From IMG/VR virus record IMGVR_UViG_3300033553_000200, positions 1-34,805 of that record: a DNA stretch of 34,805 nucleotides. The stretch is one strand, 5' to 3'. The notes under the pieces are model-generated. The model ran no database searches, had not been told where the DNA came from, and saw only the letters and a list, made by a program, of their open reading frames with translations. This stretch comes from a virus. Position 1 is the first letter of the stretch. The number at the start of each line of letters is the position of its first letter. Position numbers and translations under genes: made by a program. Below are positions 7,748 to 15,290 of the stretch, piece after piece.

Positions 7748-8141
7748 ATGGGACGAAATCAAAAGCCGCCTGGAGCACCTGGGCGGCCAGGTAACGCTGT
7801 TGGCCGATGGCTACAGGGTCACCCTCAGAAAAATGCATAACGGCAAGCGGATCTTCGTTGTGGTTTATGTGGACGGCCACATCCGTGGCGAGTGGTTCGC
7901 GGTTGAAGGCGGCCAGCCAATGAGCCCGGAAGCGCGATTCTGGCGACCGGTGAAGCGCGCGGCGTACAAGAGAAAAGCCTATAACCAGCTCAAGAGAGCA
8001 TTCGGGAAGAAAAAGGCCGATCAGATGGTTGCGCCTCAAGTGGTCGCTTTCACGCCGGACTTCGGCACCGAAGGCTCAGCCGTGGCCCATTTGAAGAAAA
8101 ACTTTCCGGATCTGGAAATACAAGAGGCCGCCGAGGCATGA
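7740..8141 (+). CDS. Uncharacterised early protein
   Basis: This 133-residue protein starts at an ATG with GGAGG six bases upstream. The first half looks like a beta sheet (GQVTLLADGYRVTLRKMHNG, RIFVVVYVDGHIRGEWF). The second half is very basic (KRAAYKRKAYNQLKRAFGKK). It overlaps the GemA gene by ATGA. Related small proteins occur just before gemA in Mu-like phages, but I do not recognise a function. Confidence 0.8.
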   Translation: MNKWDEIKSRLEHLGGQVTLLADGYRVTLRKMHNGKRIFVVVYVDGHIRGEWFAVEGGQPMSPEARFWRPVKRAAYKRKAYNQLKRAFGKKKADQMVAPQVVAFTPDFGTEGSAVAHLKKNFPDLEIQEAAEA

Positions 8142-8563
8142 GCAACGACCTCCGCAAACGATTCCTCGCCCAGATCCACATTGCCCGTAAAGATCTGGGT
8201 CTGGACGAAGACACCTACCGCCTGGCGATCTCCACCGCCACCGGCGGTAAGCGCTCTTGCTCAGACTGCACCGGCCCGGAGCTGCAGAAGATCCTGCAGC
8301 ACATGAAAGCCCGGGGCTTTAAGCCCAAGGCCCGAAAGGCCGGCCGCAAGAAGCCCCACACGCCGCCCAGCCGTCGGGCGGTGATGAACAAAGTGGAAGC
8401 GCTGCTGGCCGAAGCCGGCCGCCCCTGGGCATACGCAGACGGCCTGGCCAAGCGCATGTTCAAAGTAGAGCGGGTGGACTGGCTGGATGACAGCCAGCTG
8501 TTTCGCCTGATGCAGGCACTGGTAGTAGACGCCAACCGACACGGGAGAGAGTATCGTGACTAA
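8138..8563 (+). CDS. gemA: GemA / gp16-family regulatory protein (DUF1018)
   Basis: The 141-residue product fits the Mu GemA/gp16 family. The N-terminus, RKRFLAQIHIARKDLGLDED, followed by TYRLAISTATGGKRSCSDCT, is characteristic. The C-terminal half contains KVEALLAEAGRPWAYADGLAKRMFKVERVDWL, matching the usual family ending. In Mu GemA alters host gene expression and DNA supercoiling. It lies directly before the Mor-like gene, as in Mu. Confidence 0.92.
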   Translation: MSNDLRKRFLAQIHIARKDLGLDEDTYRLAISTATGGKRSCSDCTGPELQKILQHMKARGFKPKARKAGRKKPHTPPSRRAVMNKVEALLAEAGRPWAYADGLAKRMFKVERVDWLDDSQLFRLMQALVVDANRHGREYRD

Positions 8564-8993
8564 CTCGGATCTTGATCAGAACCTGGCCCTGTTTAACGAC
8601 AAGCTGGACGACTCAATGCTGGACCACATGGACGATCCGGAGATCCTAGCCAAGTGGCCCCAGGGCCTGACCGACATGCTCAGCATCCTGGAATCCGCGT
8701 TCCGCCGTGATGGCGCCAGCCATGAAGACGCCCGCCGCCGGGCCTTCCGGGCCGTGCGCGCGTTGTCGACATTCGCCGGCGGCCGCAGCCACTACATCCC
8801 CAAGGGTGACCAGCTGGAAACCGCCCTGCGTGATCGGGAGATCTGGGAACGCCACAACGGCGCCAACGTCTCCGAGCTGGCGCAGGCCTACCACTTGACC
8901 GAAGTGCAGATTTATTCAATCCTCGCACGGCAGCGCAAGCTGATGCGCGCCCGCCTGCAGCCGGGGCTGTTCGGCGACGACCACCCCCGGTAA
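8556..8993 (+). CDS. mor: Mor-family middle/late transcription activator
   Basis: This is a 145-residue Mor/C-family activator. The central dimerisation region is followed by a C-terminal helix-turn-helix (GANVSELAQAYHLTEVQIYS, then ILARQRK), the usual Mor arrangement. The GTG start at 8556 overlaps gemA by 8 bp. No second Mor/C homologue is visible, so this protein probably activates the promoters feeding lysis and head genes directly. Candidate targets are the matching elements at 9086-9124 and 17150-17182. It is last in the early operon. Confidence 0.9.
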   Translation: MTNSDLDQNLALFNDKLDDSMLDHMDDPEILAKWPQGLTDMLSILESAFRRDGASHEDARRRAFRAVRALSTFAGGRSHYIPKGDQLETALRDREIWERHNGANVSELAQAYHLTEVQIYSILARQRKLMRARLQPGLFGDDHPR

Positions 8994-9085
8994 TCTCCGG
9001 CCCTGGCTGCAGGCACCGCCAACCCTCCCGGGCGTGTTGCCTGCACCACCTTTCCCCTCTGACTTCCCCTTTAACCCCTGAAATT

Positions 9086-9124
9086 TCCCAAAAAGCTTTA
9101 CTCCCTCCTTTATTGCCATCGCCG
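9086..9124 (+). promoter_or_regulatory. Candidate activator-dependent late promoter 1
   Basis: TCCCAAAAAGCTTTA (9086-9100) is followed by CCCTC (9103-9107) and CCATCGCCG (9116-9124). The same three blocks recur in order at 17150-17182, with the first block identical at 14 of 15 bases. Both copies lie in the only long non-coding gaps of the late region. This one is between the Mor-family gene and the lysis cassette, where Mu has Pm/Plys. Promoter activity and dependence on Mor are inferred. The rest of the gap 8994-9186 shows nothing else. Confidence 0.55.
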
Positions 9125-9186
9125 ATAGCCTGAAATCCTAAAGCGTATTGCTACAAATCGCTCACATGCACTCAGGCGAGGCGACC

Positions 9187-9717
9187 ATGACTGAAACCCG
9201 CACCACCGAAGCATCACCGGTACTACCCCGAGTGGCGGCCCATCGTCGCCTGCTGGATACCGTATTAGATCTTCAGCGCCAGCGCCGTACGGCTGTTCCG
9301 GGAGATCTGATCTGCGTGGCCATGAATGCTGCCAGCGATCAGGCCAGGGCCACGGTGTCCAACCAACTGGCAGGGCTCCTGACCACCGGTTACATCGAAC
9401 TGGCGCCACTGCGCGACAACCCGCGTCTTACTGGTTACCAGCTCACCGCCTGGGGCAGCGCGCAACTGGCGTTGGTCACAGACGAAAGTAAAGCCCATTG
9501 CAAAAAACCGTTAGAAACACCCGAGCCCCGGCCATTCTCTAACGCCGAACAACCCTCCGCCCAATCACTCAGCCTGGCCTGCCTGCTGTGCGACCTCGCC
9601 GAAGTACTCAGCGCCCAGATTGCCGTTGCCCAGGAGGCGGGAGACTGGGCCGAAGTACGCCGGTTGATGGACCTGGGGCAGCGCACAATCAACGCTGAAA
9701 AGGAGCTAACCGAGTGA
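9187..9717 (+). CDS. Winged-helix-like protein at the position of Mu C
   Basis: The 176-residue product has a winged-helix-like N-terminal half: RRLLDTVLDLQRQRRTAVPG, SDQARATVSNQLAGLLTTGY, then beta-wing ELAPLRDNPRLTGYQLTAWG. The C-terminal third is helical. I chose the ATG at 9187 because GGCGAGG lies seven bases upstream; an upstream ATG at 9148 lacks such a site. It is the first gene after the Mor-family gene and candidate promoter, so a late regulator is possible. It is not a recognisable C homologue. It overlaps the endolysin by GTGA. Confidence 0.8.
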   Translation: MTETRTTEASPVLPRVAAHRRLLDTVLDLQRQRRTAVPGDLICVAMNAASDQARATVSNQLAGLLTTGYIELAPLRDNPRLTGYQLTAWGSAQLALVTDESKAHCKKPLETPEPRPFSNAEQPSAQSLSLACLLCDLAEVLSAQIAVAQEAGDWAEVRRLMDLGQRTINAEKELTE

Positions 9718-10115
9718 CCCAGATAAAACTGATCGTTCTCCACTGCGCAGCAACACCAAACGGCAAGCACTTCACCGCCGAAGACATCCACCGTTGGCAC
9801 CTGGAGCGAGGCTGGTCAGGTATCGGCTACCACTACGTAATCGATCTGGACGGCAAAGCGGTGCCGGGCCGGCCTCACTATTGGCAGGGCGCGCATGTCT
9901 CTGGCCACAACGATAGCAGCCTTGGCATTTGCCTGATTGGCACGGACGAATTCACGCCGGAGCAGGAACGCACGCTGGAGCGGCTGCTGAAGAATCTGCG
10001 CACACAGTACCCGGCCGCCAAAATCCGTGGCCACCGCGATTACGACCAGGGCAAAGACTGCCCCGGATTTGATGTACCGCAGTGGTTAGAAGCTCGAAAA
10101 ATCGACCCTCAGTAG
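9714..10115 (+). CDS. N-acetylmuramoyl-L-alanine amidase endolysin
   Basis: This 133-residue amidase_2/T7-lysozyme-type protein cleaves the MurNAc-L-Ala bond of peptidoglycan. Zinc ligands are visible as H10 (LIVLHCAAT), H107 (RGHRDY) and C116 (KDCPGF). Y39 (GIGYHYVI) and K114 match the T7 lysozyme catalytic pair. The length is close to T7 lysozyme (151 residues), with no extra wall-binding domain and no signal peptide, so release needs the holin-like gene next to it. The GTG start overlaps the previous stop. Confidence 0.95.
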   Translation: MTQIKLIVLHCAATPNGKHFTAEDIHRWHLERGWSGIGYHYVIDLDGKAVPGRPHYWQGAHVSGHNDSSLGICLIGTDEFTPEQERTLERLLKNLRTQYPAAKIRGHRDYDQGKDCPGFDVPQWLEARKIDPQ

Positions 10116-10124
10116 GAGCAACCA

Positions 10125-10358
10125 ATGATTGCCTGGCCAGACACCCGAGGCAAACCCAGCCGCACGCTGCCCTTTGTGGCAGTGAGCTGGCTGGCCGTCA
10201 CCATCAAATTCCTGATCGCCGAAATGACCCTGGGCCCACTGGGCACCATGGGTTCAATGGACGCCACCGCCTACGGCAGCGCCGTGGCCATGATCCTGGC
10301 TATCTGGATCGGGCGCGAATGGAAACAGAAAGACCTGGAGGCCAAAAATGGGAATTGA
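10125..10358 (+). CDS. Holin-like membrane protein
   Basis: This is a 77-residue protein with two predicted membrane segments, about 14-32 (TLPFVAVSWLAVTIKFLIA) and about 46-63 (AYGSAVAMILAIWIG). It ends in a short charged tail (REWKQKDLEAK). Size, topology and position between endolysin and spanins fit a class II-type holin. TAGGAG lies upstream of the ATG. The family is not certain, so the function is inferred from topology and context. Confidence 0.8.
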   Translation: MIAWPDTRGKPSRTLPFVAVSWLAVTIKFLIAEMTLGPLGTMGSMDATAYGSAVAMILAIWIGREWKQKDLEAKNGN

Positions 10359-10596
10359 ATGGATAGGCGCAGCCATCATGCTGGTGCTCGGCTCCCTGGG
10401 CTTCGCCTTCAAAAAACGGGGTGATGCCGAGAAAGCCAAACGCGAGGCCGAAACCCGCCGGGCCGACCACAACCAGGCCGCCAGTGATGCCCAGACCGAG
10501 GCCACCCAGGCCATGGCCCGCACCGGCAAGCGTCACCGCGAACAGCGGACCAAGCCGAACACCCAGAAACGCGACGATCTGGAGGGCGACTGGTGA
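10348..10596 (+). CDS. Inner-membrane spanin (Rz-like)
   Basis: This 82-residue protein has one N-terminal membrane helix (GIEWIGAAIMLVLGSLGFAF) and a long charged, coiled-coil-like periplasmic part (KKRGDAEKAKREAETRRADH ...). This is the i-spanin layout. The gene overlaps the holin-like gene by 11 bp and the following lipoprotein gene by 4 bp. The pair would bridge inner and outer membranes at lysis. It is short compared with lambda Rz (153 residues). Confidence 0.8.
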   Translation: MGIEWIGAAIMLVLGSLGFAFKKRGDAEKAKREAETRRADHNQAASDAQTEATQAMARTGKRHREQRTKPNTQKRDDLEGDW

Positions 10597-10835
10597 AATA
10601 TTGGTGGTTATTTTTGGCCCTGATCCTCTCCGGCTGCAGCACAACGCAGCCGGTTGAATACGTCACCACGCCGCTGCCACTGCCGCCCCGGCCGGAGCTG
10701 TCCGCCATCAGCGGTGAGCAGTTGCAGTGCCTGAGTGACGAAGCCTACAGCGCCATCGTCAAGCGTGACCGGGGCCGGCGCGAATACGCAGAAACGCTGG
10801 AATCCATCATCCAGTCAACCCACCCAACGGAATAA
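10593..10835 (+). CDS. Outer-membrane spanin lipoprotein (Rz1-like)
   Basis: The 80-residue product has a lipoprotein signal peptide, KYWWLFLALILSGCSTT, with lipobox LSGC and a predicted lipidated Cys. A proline-rich stretch (TTPLPLPPRPEL) follows, as is usual in Rz1-type proteins. It starts at a GTG overlapping the i-spanin gene. Together they form a two-component spanin that fuses the membranes after endolysin action. Confidence 0.88.
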   Translation: MKYWWLFLALILSGCSTTQPVEYVTTPLPLPPRPELSAISGEQLQCLSDEAYSAIVKRDRGRREYAETLESIIQSTHPTE

Positions 10836-10844
10836 GGGCGCGCT

Positions 10845-11249
10845 ATGGAATGGCCAGATGTCGGCTACATGAGATTCAGCTTGGACGTCCTCCAGCTTAT
10901 CGCGCTGCTGGCGCTGGCCGCTTACACGCACATCACCCAGCGCAGCAAGGTGAACGCCCGGGCTATCGAGCGGCTGGGTGACGACCTCAAGCAACGCATA
11001 GACGAAAAGCAGGACGACAACGAGCAGGCACTGGGAAGCCTGGAGCGCCGCGCGGGTGTGTTGGAGCGCCGAATGGACGTGGTTGAAAAAGAGCTTGAGC
11101 GAATGCCCACCCATGAAGACCTGGCAATCACCCACAAGCGCATGAGCCGGGTAGCCGAACAAATGGAAAACATGAGCGGCCAGCTGGTCGCGGTCAACCG
11201 GCAGCTGGGCATGATCAGCGAATACCTGTTAAACGAGAAGCGGAGCTAA
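10845..11249 (+). CDS. DUF2730 family protein (Mu gp25-like)
   Basis: The 134-residue product has one membrane helix at about 12-30 (LDVLQLIALLALAAYTHI), then a long coiled coil (RLGDDLKQRIDEKQDDNEQA ... MEKELERMP-type heptads). This matches DUF2730, represented by Mu gp25, which lies between lysis and head genes. Its role is unknown; topology suggests an anchored coiled-coil protein. Confidence 0.87.
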   Translation: MEWPDVGYMRFSLDVLQLIALLALAAYTHITQRSKVNARAIERLGDDLKQRIDEKQDDNEQALGSLERRAGVLERRMDVVEKELERMPTHEDLAITHKRMSRVAEQMENMSGQLVAVNRQLGMISEYLLNEKRS

Positions 11250-11251
11250 CA

Positions 11252-11548
11252 ATGGATTACCGCCAATACACCGCAGCGGATCAACGCCTGGTGATTCTCC
11301 AGGCCCTGGAACAAGACCCCGGCTACAGCCACAACGAGGCCGTTTTGCGCAGCGTGCTTGAGAGCGTTGGCCATACCGTGTCGCGGGATGCCCTGCGCAC
11401 TGAACTGGCCTGGCTGCAGGAACAAGGGCTGGTCACCATCACCCCGGCCGGTGACATCCAGGTGGTACGCCTGACTGCCCGTGGTGAAGATGTGGCCCTG
11501 GGCCGTGCCCGCGTGCCCGGTGTGGCCCGCCCACGCCTGGAGGGCTGA
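11252..11548 (+). CDS. Mu gp26-like winged-helix protein
   Basis: The 98-residue product looks like a small winged helix: helices YTAADQRLVILQALEQDPGY and SRDALRTELAWLQEQGL, then a beta wing (VTITPAGDIQVVRLTARGED). This fits the small phage proteins annotated as gp26 or VpaChn25_0724-like, found at this point in Mu-like phages. A GGAG site lies six bases before the ATG. A head-gene regulator or packaging accessory are both possible. Confidence 0.85.
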   Translation: MDYRQYTAADQRLVILQALEQDPGYSHNEAVLRSVLESVGHTVSRDALRTELAWLQEQGLVTITPAGDIQVVRLTARGEDVALGRARVPGVARPRLEG

Positions 11549-11551
11549 GCC

Positions 11552-12136
11552 ATGGCCAGAGTCAGACCGGGCACCGTTGAGCGCCTGCCGGACGACGTAC
11601 GCGAAAAGCTCCAGGAGCTGCTGCGTGATCCACGCGTTACTCAGCTGGACGCCACGGAACAGATTAACGACATCCTGGAAGCCGACGGCCACGAAGAGCG
11701 CCTGAGCAAATCAGCCGTGAACCGTTACGCCGTGCGTATGAACCAGGTGGGCGAAAAGCTTCGCCAGAGCCGCGAAGTAGCGGAGATGTGGATAGCCAAA
11801 CTGGGCGCACAACCCCAGGGCCAGCTCGGTAACCTGGTGAACGAAATGCTGCGCTCCATGGCTTTTGACCTCGCCCTGAAACTCCAGGAAGGCGAGCTGA
11901 CCGAGGAATCCATGCCGGCGGTGATTGAGATGGTCAAAGAGTTGTCCCTGTCTGTCACCCGGCTGGAAAAGGCCAGCTCCGAGAACGTCAAGCGTGAAGC
12001 GGAAATCCGCCGTCAGGAGCGCGAACGCGCCGCCGAGGAAGCGGCCGCCAGTGCCGAAACCGCCGCCCGGGCTCAGGGTCTGTCCAGCGAAGGCGTGGCC
12101 GCCCTGCGTGAAGCCATTCTGGGAGGCATGGCATGA
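11552..12136 (+). CDS. Small terminase subunit (DUF3486, Mu gp27-like)
   Basis: The 194-residue product has the DUF3486 start (GTVERLPDDVREKLQELLRD) with an HTH-like segment (SKSAVNRYAVRMNQVGEKLR). A helical middle and a highly charged coiled-coil tail follow. In Mu, gp27 is the DNA-recognition terminase subunit. It overlaps the large terminase by 4 bp. For a transposable phage, packaging starts from a site near the left end, so this protein would recognise the left prophage end (inference). Confidence 0.9.
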   Translation: MARVRPGTVERLPDDVREKLQELLRDPRVTQLDATEQINDILEADGHEERLSKSAVNRYAVRMNQVGEKLRQSREVAEMWIAKLGAQPQGQLGNLVNEMLRSMAFDLALKLQEGELTEESMPAVIEMVKELSLSVTRLEKASSENVKREAEIRRQERERAAEEAAASAETAARAQGLSSEGVAALREAILGGMA

Positions 12137-13677
12137 CCCGTAGCCGCCTATCCCAAGCCGTGGCGGAACACAGCCAGCCGCAACAGGCCAGTGCCATATT
12201 GCTGGGTTACCAGCAGAAGTGGGTGGCTGATAACGCCGCAGTAAAGGTCATTGAGAAAAGCCGCCGTATCGGTTTGTCCTACGCCGAAGCGGCGGACGAT
12301 GTGCTTTACGCGGCCAGCGATGACGGCGCCAACGTCTATTACATCTCCTACAACAAGGAAATGACCCAGGGCTTTATCCAGGACTGCGCCGGGTGGGCCA
12401 AGGCCTACCAGGCAGCGGCCACCCAGATCGAAGAAACGGTGTTGGAAGCAGATGACAAGCAGATCCTCACCTACACCATCAAATTCGATTCCGGCCACCA
12501 GATCCAGGCCTTTACCAGCAACCCGCGTAACCTGCGCTCCAAGGGCCGGCCGGGCGAACGCCTGGTGATTGATGAAGCCGCGTTTGTCGACGACATCGAA
12601 GAGCTGCTGAAAGCAGCCATGGCCATGACCATCTGGGGCGGCCAGATCCGAATCATCAGCACCCACAACGGCGAAGATAACCCGTTTAACACCCTGGTCA
12701 ACGACATCCGCGCGGGCCGCTACGACTACAGCCTGCACCGGGTAGACCTGGACAACGCCCTGGGCGATGGCCTGTACAAGCGCATCTGCCAGGTAACCGG
12801 CAAGCAGTGGACCCGCGAGGGCGAAGCCCAGTGGCGCCAGCAGCTGATCAACCGCTACAAGCCCAACGAAGATGAAGAGCTGTTCTGCATTCCGGCCCTG
12901 GGCGGCGGCAGCTACCTGACCCGCGTGCAGATTGAAGCCTGCATGGCCGAAGCGCCGATTTTGAGATTCAACGGCACCCGCGAATTCAACGCCCTGCCAG
13001 AGCCCGCCCGCCGGGCCGAGATGGACGACTGGATACGCGACAACCTGACCCCGCTGCTGCGCACCCTGGACCCAAAGCGCCGTCACGCACTGGGGCAGGA
13101 CTTTGCCCGCAGTGGTGACTTGTCTGTGATTGCGCCCATGGAGATCGGCTCCACCCTGCACCGCACGGTTCCGTTCCTGGTTGAAATGCACAACGTGCCA
13201 TTCAAGCAGCAGGAACAGGTGCTGTTTGCCGTGGGCAACGGCCTGCCCAGGCTGTGCGGCGTGGCCATCGACAGCCGGGGCAATGGCTCCTACATCGGTG
13301 AAGCCGCCCTGGACGAATGGGGTTCACTGGTGGACCAGGTGATGGCCACCGAAAGTTGGTACCGGGAGCGCATGCCCCGATACAAGGCGCGGTTTGAGGA
13401 CGGCACCATCACCATCCCGAAATCCGATGACGTGCTGGAAGACCACCGCGCGTTCACCCTGGTGCGCGGTGTGGCCCGCCTGCCGGAAGGCAAAACCAAC
13501 AAAGACGGCACCCGCCACGGTGATGCCGCCATGGCCTGTGTATTGGCCGACAGTGCCTCCGACATGGACGGCGTAGAGATTGAATTCACCCCGGCCCCGC
13601 GGCCGGGCAGTAGTTTTGATGATGACGAAGACGAGGCGATCGGGCCCGGCTTCGGCATTGGAGGTGGCGCATGGTAA
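12133..13677 (+). CDS. Large terminase subunit (Mu gp28-like)
   Basis: This 514-residue packaging motor contains an N-terminal ATPase with a variant Walker A (KSRRIGLS, 42-49) and Walker B (RLVIDEAAF, D147-E148). A C-terminal RNase H-like nuclease follows, with acidic residues D323 (LGQDFARSG), D380 (VAIDSRGNG) and D464 (RHGDAAMA). The order and length match Mu gp28. It translocates DNA into the prohead and makes headful cuts into host DNA. It overlaps the portal gene by 7 bp. Confidence 0.95.
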   Translation: MTRSRLSQAVAEHSQPQQASAILLGYQQKWVADNAAVKVIEKSRRIGLSYAEAADDVLYAASDDGANVYYISYNKEMTQGFIQDCAGWAKAYQAAATQIEETVLEADDKQILTYTIKFDSGHQIQAFTSNPRNLRSKGRPGERLVIDEAAFVDDIEELLKAAMAMTIWGGQIRIISTHNGEDNPFNTLVNDIRAGRYDYSLHRVDLDNALGDGLYKRICQVTGKQWTREGEAQWRQQLINRYKPNEDEELFCIPALGGGSYLTRVQIEACMAEAPILRFNGTREFNALPEPARRAEMDDWIRDNLTPLLRTLDPKRRHALGQDFARSGDLSVIAPMEIGSTLHRTVPFLVEMHNVPFKQQEQVLFAVGNGLPRLCGVAIDSRGNGSYIGEAALDEWGSLVDQVMATESWYRERMPRYKARFEDGTITIPKSDDVLEDHRAFTLVRGVARLPEGKTNKDGTRHGDAAMACVLADSASDMDGVEIEFTPAPRPGSSFDDDEDEAIGPGFGIGGGAW

Positions 13678-15290
13678 ACGTACCGAATTTGAAACGCCTG
13701 ATTGGCCGCCTTGTTGGCGATGACGGTGCAGGCAAAGACGAAATTGAAAAAGCCCTGGAAGACGAACAAACCAACGATGCCCGCGTGGGCATGCTGCGTC
13801 GGGAGTTTGCCGAGCATCCCACCAAGGGGCTCACGCCGGCCAAGCTTTACAACATCCTGGAAGCGGCAGAGCAAGGCGATATCAAAGCCCAGCATGAGCT
13901 GTTCGAGGATATGGAAGAGAAAGACCCGCAGATCGGCGCGGATCTCGGAAAACGCCGGCAGCTGGCCGCCGAATTGGAGTGGCAGATTGTCCCGCCCGAT
14001 GGTGCCAACCGCGCAGAGCGCAAGGCGGCAGACCATGCTGCCGAGGTGTTCAGTTCCATGGCCGTGGAAGACCTGATTCTTGATATGGGCTCAGCGATCG
14101 GCCACGGCTTTGCCAACCTGACGCTTCCGTGGGACCGCGACGGCAGCCTGCGCCACATCGGTCAGCCGGAGCTGTGCCCGCATTCCTGGTTCCGGCTGCA
14201 CCCGGATGACCAGAACCAGATCACCCTGCGCGACATGAGCGCCACCGGCGCCCCGCTGTGGCCGTTGGGTTGGGTGCAGCACCGCCACAAGGCCAAGCCC
14301 GGGTACATTGCCCGCAGCGGCCTCGCGCGCATGCTGGTGTGGCCGTATTTGTTTCAAAACTACGCCCTGGGTGATCTGGCCCAGCTGCTGGAAATCTACG
14401 GCATGCCCGCCCGCGTGGGTAAATACCCGCGCAACGCATCCGACAAGGAAAAAGCCACACTGCTGCGGGCGGTGGTCAGCCTTGGGCAGAACGCCGCCGG
14501 CATCATCCCGGATGGCATGGCGATCGACTTCCTGGAAGCGGCACAGGGCCGTTCTGATGTCTATGAGGCAATGATCAACTGGTGTGAACGCGCCAAGGCC
14601 AAAGCGATCCTGGGCGGCACTCTCACCAGCGGTACCGGCGAAGGCACCAACACCAACGCTCTGGGCAACGTCCACGAGCGCGGCCAGAACAGCCTGATCA
14701 AATCAGACATCCGCCAGTACGCCGGCACCATACGCCGCGACATCCTGTGGCCGATGGCCTGCCTGAACTTTGGCATTGAACGGGTAAACCGGGCCCCGCG
14801 CTTCTACCTGGACACCGGTGAAACCGAGGATTACAAAACCCTCTCTGAAGCGCTGCCGGTGTTTGTCGACATGGGCGCGCGCGTCCCGGTGTGGTGGCTG
14901 CACGAGCGCACCGGCATTCCCCGCGCCAGTGATGACGACGAAGTGCTGCAGCCCAAAGTAAAGCCGCAAACCGAGGGCCTGGGCGCACTGCGCCAGGCAT
15001 TGGCCACCCAGCCGGTGGCCGCCCTGAAACAGGACGAGCCCATACGCGACGGCGAAGAACAGGGCGCCCAGCTGAAAACGCTGGCAACGGCCGCCACCGA
15101 TGCTGAAAACGCCCAGGTGGAAGTGATCCGGCAGGCCGTGGAACAGGCCGAAAGCCTGGAAGACCTGCGCGATCGGCTGGTGGAAATCTCCGCCGAGCTG
15201 CCCATTAACGCCCTGGCCGAACTCATGGGCGATGCGCTGGCCGCCGCTGAACTCGCCGGCCGTTCAGACCTGCTGGATGAGGTGAAGTAA
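13671..15290 (+). CDS. Portal protein (DUF935, Mu gp29-like)
   Basis: The 539-residue protein matches DUF935/Mu gp29 portal proteins: N-terminal EFAEHPTKGLTPAKLYNILE, EKDPQIGADLGKRRQLAAEL, and a core with WCERAKAKAILGGTLTSGTG followed by helical clip and stem regions. It would form the dodecameric vertex channel for packaging and tail attachment. It overlaps the terminase by 7 bp and the F-like gene by 1 bp (TAATG). Confidence 0.94.
   Translation: MVNVPNLKRLIGRLVGDDGAGKDEIEKALEDEQTNDARVGMLRREFAEHPTKGLTPAKLYNILEAAEQGDIKAQHELFEDMEEKDPQIGADLGKRRQLAAELEWQIVPPDGANRAERKAADHAAEVFSSMAVEDLILDMGSAIGHGFANLTLPWDRDGSLRHIGQPELCPHSWFRLHPDDQNQITLRDMSATGAPLWPLGWVQHRHKAKPGYIARSGLARMLVWPYLFQNYALGDLAQLLEIYGMPARVGKYPRNASDKEKATLLRAVVSLGQNAAGIIPDGMAIDFLEAAQGRSDVYEAMINWCERAKAKAILGGTLTSGTGEGTNTNALGNVHERGQNSLIKSDIRQYAGTIRRDILWPMACLNFGIERVNRAPRFYLDTGETEDYKTLSEALPVFVDMGARVPVWWLHERTGIPRASDDDEVLQPKVKPQTEGLGALRQALATQPVAALKQDEPIRDGEEQGAQLKTLATAATDAENAQVEVIRQAVEQAESLEDLRDRLVEISAELPINALAELMGDALAAAELAGRSDLLDEVK

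Noticed and set aside
12148-13191. 347-residue minus-strand frame opposite the large terminase
   Set aside because: GC-rich DNA leaves long antisense frames open. The plus strand shows ATPase and nuclease motifs.
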